64,000 nucleotides of DNA, taken from NCBI RefSeq assembly GCF_000006445.2, contig NC_006048.2, forward strand, positions 1,426,001 through 1,490,000, in the 5' to 3' direction. Of this stretch, positions 50,741-60,415 are shown one piece after another. The position numbers and the translations under genes were made by a program. The DNA is from Debaryomyces hansenii CBS767 (taxonomy: Eukaryota > Ascomycota > Pichiomycetes > Serinales > Debaryomycetaceae). Position 1 is the stretch's first letter. Each line of letters opens with the position of its first letter. The notes below the pieces were generated by a model, which worked only from the letters and a program-made list of their open reading frames with translations, searched no databases and was not told where the DNA came from.

Positions 50741-52228
50741 TTAGTTTGAATCATATTCTTCATCGCTTTCATCATATCCAATCGTATACTCTTCAATTAA
50801 TTCACTAATCTTTTCAATCAATTCAAACTTATCCTCAATAACCTCATTTTCTCTGCTTCTTTTAATAACCTCTCGATAAAACTTCAAATCATTTTTCAAC
50901 GTATTACTTGAACTAAATTCAGAGTATACTGACTTATCTTCCAAAATATTTGGAAATGTATCATTATTAAGTATGTCATTAATCCTATTATTTTTGTAAA
51001 TATTTATTGGAAAGTTTTCCTTCTTATTCAAGGATTCAGCGAGACTTTGATCATTTGGTATAATGTAAGATTTAGCAAAATATTTAGAATTTTTGGAATC
51101 TGATAAACTCAAATCAATTGAGTCTGGTTTATCCTTAATTTTAATGTTATCCACCAAATTATACAAGTTTGCTCTATCTATATCAACCATTCCAAAATCA
51201 TTACTAGCTTGTTTATTCTTGTGGATTTTTATTTCATTGACAATGTTTCTCTTGTCAAAACCTCTTAGTAATTCATCTTCAATAACACTCATTTTGACTG
51301 GATTCTTTATTTGGTTATTTAGACCCCAGATTGAATTCAAAAAAATTGCATGAATACTAGAATTATGCCATTCACTTGTCTCATCATACCCACTTCCCAA
51401 GCACTCTGAAGAAGAATTAAGATTCATTGGAAAAAATAGGGTCGAATTAAACGATAATTCAATAATACTATTAATTCTAGAATACAACTGATTCAATTTC
51501 GGATTCAAATTATGATTTATAAGTCCATGTACCCATATGTTGTATTTGCTATTTATGCCATTATTGAAAAATTCGTCTTTCAAATCGACCAATAATTCAT
51601 TCGTAAACCCTCCCCATGCACTGTCCAATTCACTTATCAAATTCACCCCTTGTATAAGATCACATTGCTCTAAAGTGTTTCTGAAATTCTCAAGACTATC
51701 TTCGGAGTATTGGTGGTATTCTTCTTTTCCTTTGTTGAAGGTATCAAATTTTAGATTTGGAAAGCTTCTATTTATACCAAAGTCATGGGGCTTATATTCC
51801 CAATTATTCAATTGATTCAACGATTTTGGACTGTATATCAACTTATTGTAGTCTGTCCAATATTTGGTATTATTCACATTCAAAGTATTCGATTTATTCA
51901 TTCCCTTATCTAATGCTTTTTGATATTCATTCTTGTCCATTTTTTCACCAGTCTGAATAACTTCATACTGCCCCAAAATATCAGCTTTTGATTCATAATA
52001 CTCATACTTGCCTAACGAGCCATACCCTCTTGTCAAGTCATAATTGAGACTACGAGGTGAATAATTTACGGTCCCGTTTGGGTTTTTGGAAGTTGATAAG
52101 AACACAGAATTGTCATAGTCCACAGTTGCAGTCTTGCTATACGGAAGATGTGCTTCCTGATTATTATATAAATGAGCCAGGAGATGGTTCGCTCTTTGCG
52201 ACAATGACAAGTTGATCACTTCGCTCAT
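50741..52228 (-). CDS. DML1: Misato/tubulin-like mitochondrial inheritance protein
   Basis: 495 residues. The N-terminus MSEVINLSLSQRANHLLAHLYNNQEAHL matches Dml1 (start MHEVVTISVSQRANHL), the misato/DML1 family with tubulin-like folds, needed for mitochondrial DNA and morphology inheritance. Further family traits: SKNPNGTVNYSPRSLNYDLTRGYGSLGKYEYYE and DSAWGGFTNELLVDLKDEF. The C-terminal 150 residues are Asn/Lys/Ser-rich and poorly conserved. The frame runs on to a TTG at 52246; ATG at 52228 is used. Convergent with LYS9, 30 bases apart. Confidence 0.92.
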   Translation of the reverse strand: MSEVINLSLSQRANHLLAHLYNNQEAHLPYSKTATVDYDNSVFLSTSKNPNGTVNYSPRSLNYDLTRGYGSLGKYEYYESKADILGQYEVIQTGEKMDKNEYQKALDKGMNKSNTLNVNNTKYWTDYNKLIYSPKSLNQLNNWEYKPHDFGINRSFPNLKFDTFNKGKEEYHQYSEDSLENFRNTLEQCDLIQGVNLISELDSAWGGFTNELLVDLKDEFFNNGINSKYNIWVHGLINHNLNPKLNQLYSRINSIIELSFNSTLFFPMNLNSSSECLGSGYDETSEWHNSSIHAIFLNSIWGLNNQIKNPVKMSVIEDELLRGFDKRNIVNEIKIHKNKQASNDFGMVDIDRANLYNLVDNIKIKDKPDSIDLSLSDSKNSKYFAKSYIIPNDQSLAESLNKKENFPINIYKNNRINDILNNDTFPNILEDKSVYSEFSSSNTLKNDLKFYREVIKRSRENEVIEDKFELIEKISELIEEYTIGYDESDEEYDSN

Positions 52229-52305
52229 TACGTACTTCTTTGTCAATACCAGTACTTAATAAAGGTATAAGTAGCCACTGAAAAATTTCTGTTATCCCAA
52301 TAAAT

Positions 52306-52311
52306 CACGTG
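52306..52311 (+). promoter_or_regulatory. CACGTG element, DML1/SCJ1 divergent promoter
   Basis: TCACGTGA, 77 bases from the DML1 start and 87 from the SCJ1 ATG. Confidence 0.5.
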
Positions 52312-52398
52312 AATTAAATATTCTATAATTTTTTTTTGTATTTATAACTGTTGACGTGTTTAAAGATCTTCCAAATTTGTTACTACATAAGCCAGAGA

Positions 52399-53493
52399 AT
52401 GAAGCTCCTCACTCTTATAGGATGGATAATTTTATTGTCGGTAACATTCGTATACGGTAAGGACTATTACGGTATATTAGAATTATCAAAAGATGCGGAT
52501 GATAAACAGATTAAGCTGTCGTACAGGCAATTGAGCAAGAAGTACCATCCAGATAAAAATCCATCGCCAGAAGCGCATGAAAAATTCATAGAAATAGGTG
52601 AAGCTTACGAAGTGTTGTCTGATCCCGATAAAAGGGCCAAGTACGACCAATATGGGGATCCCAATGGACCACAACAGGATGATATGGACTTGGGAGATAT
52701 TTTCAACCAGTTCTTTGGTGGATTCGGTGGGGGTTTTGGTGGGGGAGGTGCTAGACAAAGAGGCAAGAGAAGAGGAGATAATACCAAGGCGAACATGCAT
52801 CTCTCGTTATACGACTTCTACAATGGTAAAGACGTGGATTTCGATGTGGACATGTTGAATATCTGTAACGCGTGTGAAGGAACCGGGTCTGAAGATAAGT
52901 CGAAACATCAATGTGACCGGTGTAATGGAAGTGGTTTCCTCAAAATGCAAAGACAATTGGCTCCGGGTATGATCCAGACATTCAACACGCATTGTGACAA
53001 ATGTAACGGGAAAGGGACTACTATCAAACATCACTGTAAAGAATGTGGTGGGCAGGGAACAGAAAGAGTATCAAGACACTATAATGTCTACGTTCCTTCG
53101 GGTGCGCCTCGAGACTCCCACCAAGTATTAGAAGGTGAAGGAGATCAGAATCCCGATTGGATCCCGGGCGACCTTATCTTAACTTTCCGGGAAGAGTTTA
53201 CATCGAGTTGGGGTTACAGACGGATCGGTAACAACCTCTACAGAACAGAAGTGCTCACTCTCAAGGAGGCAGCACACGGTGGATGGAAGCGCCATATTCC
53301 ATTCTTCGACTCCATTGATCACGAAATGACCATCCAGCGTGCCAAGGGAGATATCGTTATAAACGGCGAGGTTGAAACCATCCCGCACAAAGGTATGCCA
53401 ATTGCCGGTGAAGACGACCATTTTGGCGATTTGTTCATTGACTACAAAGTCATCATTCCCGAACCATCCGCCCATTCCAAGGACGAATTGTAG
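52399..53493 (+). CDS. SCJ1: ER-lumenal DnaJ co-chaperone
   Basis: 364 residues. Signal peptide MKLLTLIGWIILLSVTFVYG, J domain at about 22-88 with HPD (KKYHPDKN), a Gly/Phe-rich linker, four CxxCxGxG zinc repeats (CNACEGTG, CDRCNGSG, CDKCNGKG, CKECGGQG), the class I substrate-binding domains, and a C-terminal HSKDEL retrieval signal. Scj1 works with the ER Hsp70 Kar2 in folding and degradation of glycoproteins. Notable: KDEL rather than the HDEL common in S. cerevisiae. The frame is open upstream to a TTG (52351); the ATG at 52399 starts the signal peptide. Confidence 0.95.
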   Translation: MKLLTLIGWIILLSVTFVYGKDYYGILELSKDADDKQIKLSYRQLSKKYHPDKNPSPEAHEKFIEIGEAYEVLSDPDKRAKYDQYGDPNGPQQDDMDLGDIFNQFFGGFGGGFGGGGARQRGKRRGDNTKANMHLSLYDFYNGKDVDFDVDMLNICNACEGTGSEDKSKHQCDRCNGSGFLKMQRQLAPGMIQTFNTHCDKCNGKGTTIKHHCKECGGQGTERVSRHYNVYVPSGAPRDSHQVLEGEGDQNPDWIPGDLILTFREEFTSSWGYRRIGNNLYRTEVLTLKEAAHGGWKRHIPFFDSIDHEMTIQRAKGDIVINGEVETIPHKGMPIAGEDDHFGDLFIDYKVIIPEPSAHSKDEL

Positions 53494-54559
53494 TTCAATC
53501 TCGTCCCTATAGAGTATTATACACATATTACATATCTGATCTCTCCGCCGTACACGGTTACATATATAAAACTGCACTTCCTATAGATTTGTGCACCCCA
53601 TTATCCTCGTGTAATCTAGGCCATCACAAATTACCCCAGATCTGGGGTCGTGTATCGTTCCAATACACACTTTTTCATTCACATATACTACCTGTTGGAT
53701 TTAATGTACCCTCGGAAGCCTTGGTATTGTCCTTCACGATTACGATACATATATCACCCGTATTATGTGCACCTTCCTCTCGTTATCGCATTTTCTGGTC
53801 GCTACCTAACCGCAAATTGTCTTCATGCTTCTTGGCTCATACGACTTTAATTGCTTCGCGCAATCTTTCCCCGGTGCTTCGGCTTCCACGCCTTATCTCA
53901 CCAGCCACTATTCCCTACTACCGCGATTATGTAGTTTCACGTTGTCTTCGGACCTCCATCCTTGGGTTGATCTACTTCCTGTACTCCGTTTATTCACCCT
54001 TTTCACCGTCCATACGTCCTGTTCACTCATTTGAAATTTATCCCTCTGTCCGTTCATTCGGTCTTTCGCTCGTTATTCTTGTCACTCTCGTATTCTGCTC
54101 TCCTCTATGCCTATACACTCCCCGGTTTGGTCAAATGTGGTTATCTAGTGGAGTTCAGTAATTTGGGCCTGTATTAGCCACGAGATTCTGCATTCGTTTT
54201 AAGTTTTCAACTACCGGAACTGCCGTGCTTTTACTTCCCCGATTGCTGTGTGGCTAGTGTGGGGCAGAGTTTGCAACAAGGTCCCATACTTACATAATCC
54301 TTCATCTAATATATAGTCTATTTCTTATGTAATCACACGCCAGCAGCGGTTTTTCTTAAGCTTCTTAGTAAAGCTTAACAGAGGCGGTCTGAGCTCCACC
54401 TTTCGTGGTAAAAAAAGTTTAAAAGTAGAACAAATCCTTTCAGAATTTTTTCATAAGGACTAAATGTTGATATAGGTTGTATTTTTTTGGAGATAGACAG
54501 GAAGTTAGCTGTCAAAATTGGGATATTGATAATAGAATAACCAGAAACATACTATAAAC
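53494..54559. other. Gene-free region with strong pyrimidine bias
   Basis: About 1.07 kb. From 53580 to 54160 the plus strand is rich in C and T and poor in A/G, which removes stop codons and leaves long open frames that start at TTG and have no family features. The right third (54300-54560) is a normal AT-rich promoter with an inverted repeat AAGCTTCTTAGTAAAGCTT at 54357-54375. No known RNA gene signature was recognised, although a non-coding RNA would explain the composition. Confidence 0.45.
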
Positions 54560-55519
54560 ATGTATAAAACCATAAGCACGACTAGCTTGGATAATGTAAA
54601 ATTTACCCTTCGGTCAGAGTCTATAGAGTCTTTCTCCTTGATAAATGACATAGGGATAGACAGGGCTTCGGACACCGAATCGGGCGACAACAAATACGAC
54701 ACGAGCATGTACGATCCACAGAGCGTGACGATGGGTGAAATAATAGCGAAGCTACCAGGAATGCATAAGACTAATACGATGGAGGAATTCCTCGTAGTAG
54801 AAGATTTTTTTGCCAATAGCTTGATAAACATGAGAGAATTCTTTGCTATAAGCAACGGAAGGCTCATTGCTCCGATCGCGGTGCAAACTTTGGGGCGTAT
54901 GAGTTTGTCGCAACAGAATGAGTGCATATTTATGGTGAAGGACATATTGGACCATGTCAACTCCTTACAGTCGTTAATAAGTACTTTTAATGGCAATTTA
55001 GCCACTAAGTACGACAAAATTAAGTCACATCTTCGGTTATCTATCTTGCTAAATGTCAAGAACTTTGGCATACTCGAAAATTGCAGGGCGATGATGCTGG
55101 CGCTCTTCGACATGAAAAAATTGTTCGAGGAGTTAAATTTCCACAGTGTGCATAACTTACTCGACGAAATAAACGACATGGTGTTTGATTTCAATAGTCA
55201 TATAGAGAACTTCGCCGGTGATGCTCCAGATGCGAAGAACACTAACATATCTAATGGTACAAACATCAACTACACGACATTAATGAAATACATATACCAG
55301 ATCGAGTCTACATTAAGTAAACTGTCTTCATTTATAAATAACGAATGTGCATATTTCCAGAGTATTATAAACGAAGTAAAGATTGGATTTTACGACTTTT
55401 TCCATCAATTCACAAAGCTTACGCATGACAATTACGACGACAATACCGTGTTTCGCTACGAAATACTACTGTTTGATGACCACTTAAAGACCCAGTATAT
55501 AACGTGCCTGGAGGATTAG
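54560..55519 (+). CDS. Helical protein of unknown function
   Basis: 319 residues, not recognised. No signal peptide or membrane helix. The first 75 residues are polar; from about residue 75 on the sequence is predicted mostly alpha-helical with regular hydrophobic spacing (FLVVEDFFANSLINMREFFA, HLRLSILLNVKNFGILENCRAMM, YQIESTLSKLSSFINNECAYFQSIINEV). This could be a helical-bundle subunit of a complex. Two CTG codons (in AMM-CTG-ALF and CYS-CTG-GLU) should be read as Ser. ATG at 54560 is the first in frame. Convergent with PBN1. Confidence 0.75.
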   Translation: MYKTISTTSLDNVKFTLRSESIESFSLINDIGIDRASDTESGDNKYDTSMYDPQSVTMGEIIAKLPGMHKTNTMEEFLVVEDFFANSLINMREFFAISNGRLIAPIAVQTLGRMSLSQQNECIFMVKDILDHVNSLQSLISTFNGNLATKYDKIKSHLRLSILLNVKNFGILENCRAMMLALFDMKKLFEELNFHSVHNLLDEINDMVFDFNSHIENFAGDAPDAKNTNISNGTNINYTTLMKYIYQIESTLSKLSSFINNECAYFQSIINEVKIGFYDFFHQFTKLTHDNYDDNTVFRYEILLFDDHLKTQYITCLED

Positions 55520-55732
55520 CTTTAAAATTTTATATTTGCATTATAATGAGATCTTACGTTCATATTTTTGTTTTGTAATATGTAGAGTATAGTTGCGGTA
55601 ACCTGAAATTGCAAAATAATTCAAGATAACGTGACCGGGCTGCAAACCATATACTTCTGCAAGCACATAATCATGTAGAATTGGAGCAGCAGCGGATAGT
55701 TTAACCAGGTGCATTCGCTGGGTGGTGCTGCT
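55520..55732. other. Intergenic convergent terminators
   Basis: 213 bases between two convergent stop codons. AT-rich left half, no other feature. Confidence 0.35.
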
Positions 55733-57142
55733 TTATTCGTTCTTTCTGGTTCCAGCTGATGGGTTTCTCTTGAAAATACCTTGTACTATTTTATAAAAAA
55801 TCAACACCACACCCGCAATGAATATTAAATTCGTAACGAAATTAATTTTCTTGATCAGTTCATTCCCACGAGGTATATTAATCTGTAACTGATTCTCATG
55901 AGACAGAAGATGATAGAAAACAGTATTGTCCGTAAAGAATCTCTCATAATTTCCTCCGATGTCTAATCTATTATCAAAAGGACTACTCTCTAACAAATAT
56001 GAATCTTTGACATCACACCCATAAAATATCAATGGATCATTGATACCAGTTACTCTTATGCTACTTTCGTTGTTCGGTAATTGATATCTTGAGTGTAACG
56101 GTAAGCTTATTTGTTGATTATTTTCAATTTCCATTAATATCTCTGAACCCCATTCGTTAATTTTATACTCGGGCAATTCTAAATCCGTATTTCCAAAATT
56201 AACATATGATGTGAATTCTTTGGGCAATTGATATTTATCAACAAAAAATGACTTGTTTAAATCAAGGTAGTAGTATAATTTACATTGAATCAAATCTTCG
56301 TCATTTGGTATATCAGAATGAATATCGGTCTTTAAGAATGGGTGCATTCCATTCTCTTTAACTTGTGACGAATATGTTCCCCTTGATTGTCTTTGCCTCC
56401 TTTTAACATGGAAAAGAGTTTTCTGTAAATATTCTTCATTCTTGTCATCGTCACCATTCAAAATAACTCGTAATCCCGATAACACGATATCATCTTCGGA
56501 ACTGATGCCTTTTTCTATGAGGAATAATCCTATTTCTTTATTGAACTTTGAATTTTTAGTAATCGTGGTATTAGCGAGACTTTTACCATTTAGTTTAAGA
56601 ACAACCTTTTCTCCGTCATAAACATATTCGATATTCGGCAGAACTTCCAAATTCACGTTCAGCTCATTGCCAGTCAATTTCCTAACATATTCAATAAAGC
56701 TTTCAGAACCTGTGCTAGGCTCATGATAAAATAAGGTGTCTAATGAATTAATCCACCCATCTCTTGGAATATCAAACAAATTGGTCATCATTTGATTCAA
56801 TTCATTAAAAAATTCCTCTTGATTAAAACCTTCATCTCCAATCTTAGGTTTACAGTAGATATTTAGCCCAGCTTGGTATTTGCTGAAAAGAATCAGTTCA
56901 CTATGGAATTGATTTAGCTGTATTCTTAGCTTATCAATATATTTGAATTTTGGTGTTTGTAGGATAAACTTGTCCTCGCATTGATAGTCAATTGAAGATA
57001 ATTGTAAATGCGACGAATCGACGGCTTCAATGATCCCATCATTGGATTTAGTTGGGTTAAATATAGTGGTTCTTTGTCTAATCATTGGATTCGATGATAT
57101 AATAAGGAAGTAATATGTATTTTTATCTATTCGTAAGTTCAT
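55733..57142 (-). CDS. PBN1: GPI-mannosyltransferase I subunit Pbn1 (PIG-X homologue)
   Basis: 469 residues. A lumenal N-terminal region is followed by a PIG-X domain and one C-terminal transmembrane helix (FVTNLIFIAGVVLIFYKIV) with a short basic tail. Matches to yeast Pbn1: FVDKYQLP...NTDLELPEYKINEWGSEILMEI, LHSRYQ and ERFFTDNTVFYHLLS. Pbn1 stabilises Gpi14, which adds the first mannose of the GPI anchor, and assists ER protein folding. Two starts are possible: ATG at 57142, or ATG at 57085 (MIRQRTTIFNP), whose sequence resembles the S. cerevisiae N-terminus MVTRHRVTVLYN and may be the real one. Confidence 0.88.
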   Translation of the reverse strand: MNLRIDKNTYYFLIISSNPMIRQRTTIFNPTKSNDGIIEAVDSSHLQLSSIDYQCEDKFILQTPKFKYIDKLRIQLNQFHSELILFSKYQAGLNIYCKPKIGDEGFNQEEFFNELNQMMTNLFDIPRDGWINSLDTLFYHEPSTGSESFIEYVRKLTGNELNVNLEVLPNIEYVYDGEKVVLKLNGKSLANTTITKNSKFNKEIGLFLIEKGISSEDDIVLSGLRVILNGDDDKNEEYLQKTLFHVKRRQRQSRGTYSSQVKENGMHPFLKTDIHSDIPNDEDLIQCKLYYYLDLNKSFFVDKYQLPKEFTSYVNFGNTDLELPEYKINEWGSEILMEIENNQQISLPLHSRYQLPNNESSIRVTGINDPLIFYGCDVKDSYLLESSPFDNRLDIGGNYERFFTDNTVFYHLLSHENQLQINIPRGNELIKKINFVTNLIFIAGVVLIFYKIVQGIFKRNPSAGTRKNE

Positions 57143-57292
57143 ACAGGTCGGACGTTGAGTTTACCATTTAACCTCAATCAAGTACAATGATTTACGAAAT
57201 TTTATACCATGACTAAGAATAATATTTCTAAATGACGACAATAAATAACTAAATAATATATATTGTAAAATATGTAAATGGAATTGTTTGAT

Positions 57293-58495
57293 CTACGTAG
57301 TTTTCCAAATTTTAGAAGAATAATGTTTGGCAAATGCCAAAGGATCATTGATTTTCCCGTTCTTTGGGATTTCTAATTGGGACGCAAACGAACCTATAGG
57401 CAAAACTAACACATCACTAACAAGCTTTGGAATTGTCAAATCATGGAATTCTTGCCATGTAATTTTTTGGTAAATTGAGCTTTGTATGTAGTTATTAAAA
57501 TAATTCATGATCACATCAGTCCAAATCCCACTACCAGTCCATTTCAATATTTTCAATGTCTTTTGATTGGAGCTACCAGACAATTTTAAGTCATTAGGGA
57601 TTTCTTCTTCTTTTAGGTTCAATTTTAAAGTTTTCTCTGTGATTCGACTGATAATTTCCCTTAAAATAGGATGGCCTGGTTTAGCTTGCATTATGAATTG
57701 ACCGAATTGTAGTCTACGTGCTAATTCTTGTCTCCAGTTATTCAGATTCGAATCAGTTTCAACGCTAATGATCATTCCGAGTTCCAGAGGTGATACATTT
57801 TCTGGAATCCAATTAGGGACTGGTTGTAATGGATATGTATCGATGTCTGCATAAACTCCACCCTTGGCAAAGAGAATTAAATAACGGAAAAAATCCATTC
57901 TCAAAATGATTTCTGGCATTAACTCATAGGCTTTAACGACCTCTGGCACCGAATTGTACAAATATTTCACGACAGTATGAGCAGTATCATCATTGAAAAT
58001 TTCATGAACAAAGCCAGGATTCTTATACGCCCATTGCTGTTCTCCTTCCTTGTATTTCTTACCAAAATTCTCATCGTGTAAACCATGTTTCCAAGTTTGC
58101 CATATGTACGCTGGGAATCTCGCGTCAGACTCATATGGATATAAGTATATCAATTTATCTCTTAATGAAAGGTTTGGATTTTGATTTTTTAATATTCTAA
58201 TCTGATTAACGAGATTTTCGTTCATTTTTTCCAAATGTATCAATCTCTCATCTTGTTTAGCAATCAACTTCTTGTTTAATCTTTCTAATTTATTCAAAAA
58301 CTCATCTTGTGTCTTTTCGTTCTGGTTATAAATCAATTTAGAGATCCCTAGAATATTTTCATTAGGGATGTTTTGAAACACTTTCTGGAAATTCTCACTT
58401 GATTTAGGTAAAGTTAATAGCTTTGTGAGTACTAATAATATCGCTATTACTATTATACTTATCACGATAGGTCTTTTACGCTTATTAAAATTCAT
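57293..58495 (-). CDS. HOC1: Golgi alpha-1,6-mannosyltransferase subunit of mannan polymerase complex (GT32)
   Basis: 400 residues, type II membrane protein: basic NFNKRKRP, one anchor helix, a coiled-coil-like stem (FLNKLERLNKKLIAKQDERLIHLEKMN), then a GT32 domain. Motifs: FPAYIWQTWKHG, RMDFFRYLILFAKGGVYADIDTYP with the DxD at 217-219, and WTGSGIWTDVIMNYF. The coiled-coil stem distinguishes Hoc1 from Och1. Hoc1 belongs to the Mnn9/Anp1 M-Pol II complex. It sits head-to-tail with PBN1 and shares a divergent promoter with MOG1. Confidence 0.9.
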   Translation of the reverse strand: MNFNKRKRPIVISIIVIAILLVLTKLLTLPKSSENFQKVFQNIPNENILGISKLIYNQNEKTQDEFLNKLERLNKKLIAKQDERLIHLEKMNENLVNQIRILKNQNPNLSLRDKLIYLYPYESDARFPAYIWQTWKHGLHDENFGKKYKEGEQQWAYKNPGFVHEIFNDDTAHTVVKYLYNSVPEVVKAYELMPEIILRMDFFRYLILFAKGGVYADIDTYPLQPVPNWIPENVSPLELGMIISVETDSNLNNWRQELARRLQFGQFIMQAKPGHPILREIISRITEKTLKLNLKEEEIPNDLKLSGSSNQKTLKILKWTGSGIWTDVIMNYFNNYIQSSIYQKITWQEFHDLTIPKLVSDVLVLPIGSFASQLEIPKNGKINDPLAFAKHYSSKIWKTT

Positions 58496-58624
58496 GACTT
58501 ACGAAGTACCATTAGCTGTTCTTTTGTTTTGAAATCCCAAAAAAATTCTCATAATGCGATACCAAAAATAAAAAAAAAGAACAAACGTTGACATAATTAA
58601 TCAACGTTAATCAATATTAGATAA

Positions 58625-59086
58625 ATGTTTGAGCTATATGGAGGAGCAGTCACTACTGTATTACCAGCTGGTATAGTTGATGTCTCGGATATGAGAGAAG
58701 TCCCTGATAATCAAGAGGTATTTATAATAGAAGATGGAGACAAAGACGTATCAATAATATTTGATTTGTTAGAACAAGTAGATGCACAAGATATCAATGC
58801 GGCCTTAAGAATGCATATTGACGATATGTTGGAAACAAACCAATTTACCATGATGGAGGAAATTGACCTGAAAGTCTTGAATACTAAAATCCACACATGT
58901 TATGTGAATTGCAAAAATTCGATTCATTTAGTAAGCTTAATACGGTTAAGCAAAGTTGAAACCGATATAGTTATTTCAATGCATGTTGGTGAATCAGATA
59001 TAGAAGCTGTGATGGATAAGTATTATGGTATTTTCAAAGTTGCTGGAGAAAATTTCAATATCAAGAACTGGGAATTATTCAACTAA
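58625..59086 (+). CDS. MOG1: Ran-GTPase binding nuclear import factor
   Basis: 153 residues. FELYGGAVTTVLPAGIVDVSDMREVPDNQEVFI matches Mog1 (VELYGGAITTVVPPGFIDASTLREVPDTQEVYV), and LVSLIRLSKVETDIVISMHV matches its C-terminal strand. Mog1 binds Gsp1/Ran and promotes nucleotide release, aiding nuclear import. It is shorter than S. cerevisiae Mog1 (218): the first 35 residues are missing, so this version begins at the fold core. No upstream ATG or intron was found that would extend it. Confidence 0.92.
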   Translation: MFELYGGAVTTVLPAGIVDVSDMREVPDNQEVFIIEDGDKDVSIIFDLLEQVDAQDINAALRMHIDDMLETNQFTMMEEIDLKVLNTKIHTCYVNCKNSIHLVSLIRLSKVETDIVISMHVGESDIEAVMDKYYGIFKVAGENFNIKNWELFN

Positions 59087-60415
59087 ATGAAAACTATACT
59101 CCATTATATACACGAGATATTGTATATAGGGGATGAATAAATGCTATAATAATGTTATTATTAGGAATGTGAACAAGCTTAGGGATCAATAATAATTATA
59201 AAGGATTATAAGATCAAATCCTGCAACATAATCTGATATCATAAATTTTGTGGTATATAGAAAACTACTAGAAATTTACCGACAACTGAATCACATTGTT
59301 TTGGGATTACATCCTTCATTTCACGAACAACGATGGAATATTGAATATAAAACATATCATTTATTAAATCATGGTGCATGCGCTCAATTACAAAACAATG
59401 CATATTACGAGTCACCTTACCTCTCCATGCTATTAATGCTATTTCTCGTATTCTTAACACATTGACACTGCTTCACTTCAATTATTTACATGCTTGTCTG
59501 GTTACCGGATAATATATTACCAAGCAAATCCACCTTATATTGTGACAATAATCTGGTCGCAAGAAGTGTATTCAACATGGTATTTATTGAAATAAAGTCC
59601 CCAGTTGCAATGTAATATCCATATTCGATTGAAATGACTGTAACTGTTTTAAGAATATTTAGGATGCAAAAGAGTATAACCGAAAGAAGAATCGATATAA
59701 TCGTATTCAATATAATCGTCTCTTCCTTTGATAAAACGGGGATCGGTGTTGAATAAACATAAACTTAATTCGATTGGTATATCTACTGAATTATGAGTCA
59801 AGCAAGTTAGTTAAAAACGTATGATGAGTTCTCCATATTTATATATACTCCTACTACGCCGTTTATTCCCGCAGTCGTATGAGAAAAAATCGGTATTTTC
59901 GGCTTTGAGTATCTAGTTCTCCATATCCGTTATGAATCAGCATAGTGGTCATTTAGAATAAAGCTTTCGGAAGGTAGCGTTAATAAGCTGCATTATGAGA
60001 TACCATACATTACTTATTTGCTCAATCTTTCAAAGTTGTGCTTGAAAGCTTTTGTGCGACTTCAAAAATTAGAACTTCTGAGTATTCTATTAGGAATTTT
60101 GCCGACATGAACGGCATAAGCTTTATAGATTTATGCAATTTGTTAACCGTTTTATCGATCCTCAGTTTCTGTAAATATCTTCCCCGACTAAATTAGTATA
60201 TAATAACCTTCGTTAATGGATATAATTTTCTCAAATTTTATACGATAAGAATACGACAAATATAGACTCGCTGGTCAGCATATATTTCTAGAACCCACCC
60301 CTGAAAGCTACCTTGAAACCTTATATGTCGCATGTAATAAAAAAGATGGTCAGAATATTTCAGTATGTAGTGCTACTATGAGTCTTGCTGCAAAGTATTA
60401 CGTAAACAAATGCAG
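59087..60415. other. Intergenic region between MOG1 and RAD61
   Basis: About 1.3 kb, evenly AT-rich. Short open frames on both strands (59239-59710) begin at TTG, hit upstream stops, and show no family features. It lies between two convergent 3' ends, so no promoter is expected; that makes its length unusual for this window. Confidence 0.45.

Noticed and set aside
53589..54161. 190-codon plus-strand open frame after SCJ1
   Set aside because: It starts at TTG, has no internal ATG near the start, and is explained by pyrimidine-rich plus strand, which depletes stop codons in all three frames.
59486..59710. Hydrophobic minus-strand frame between MOG1 and RAD61
   Set aside because: The frame begins at TTG, with a stop before any upstream ATG; only a short internal ATG frame remains.
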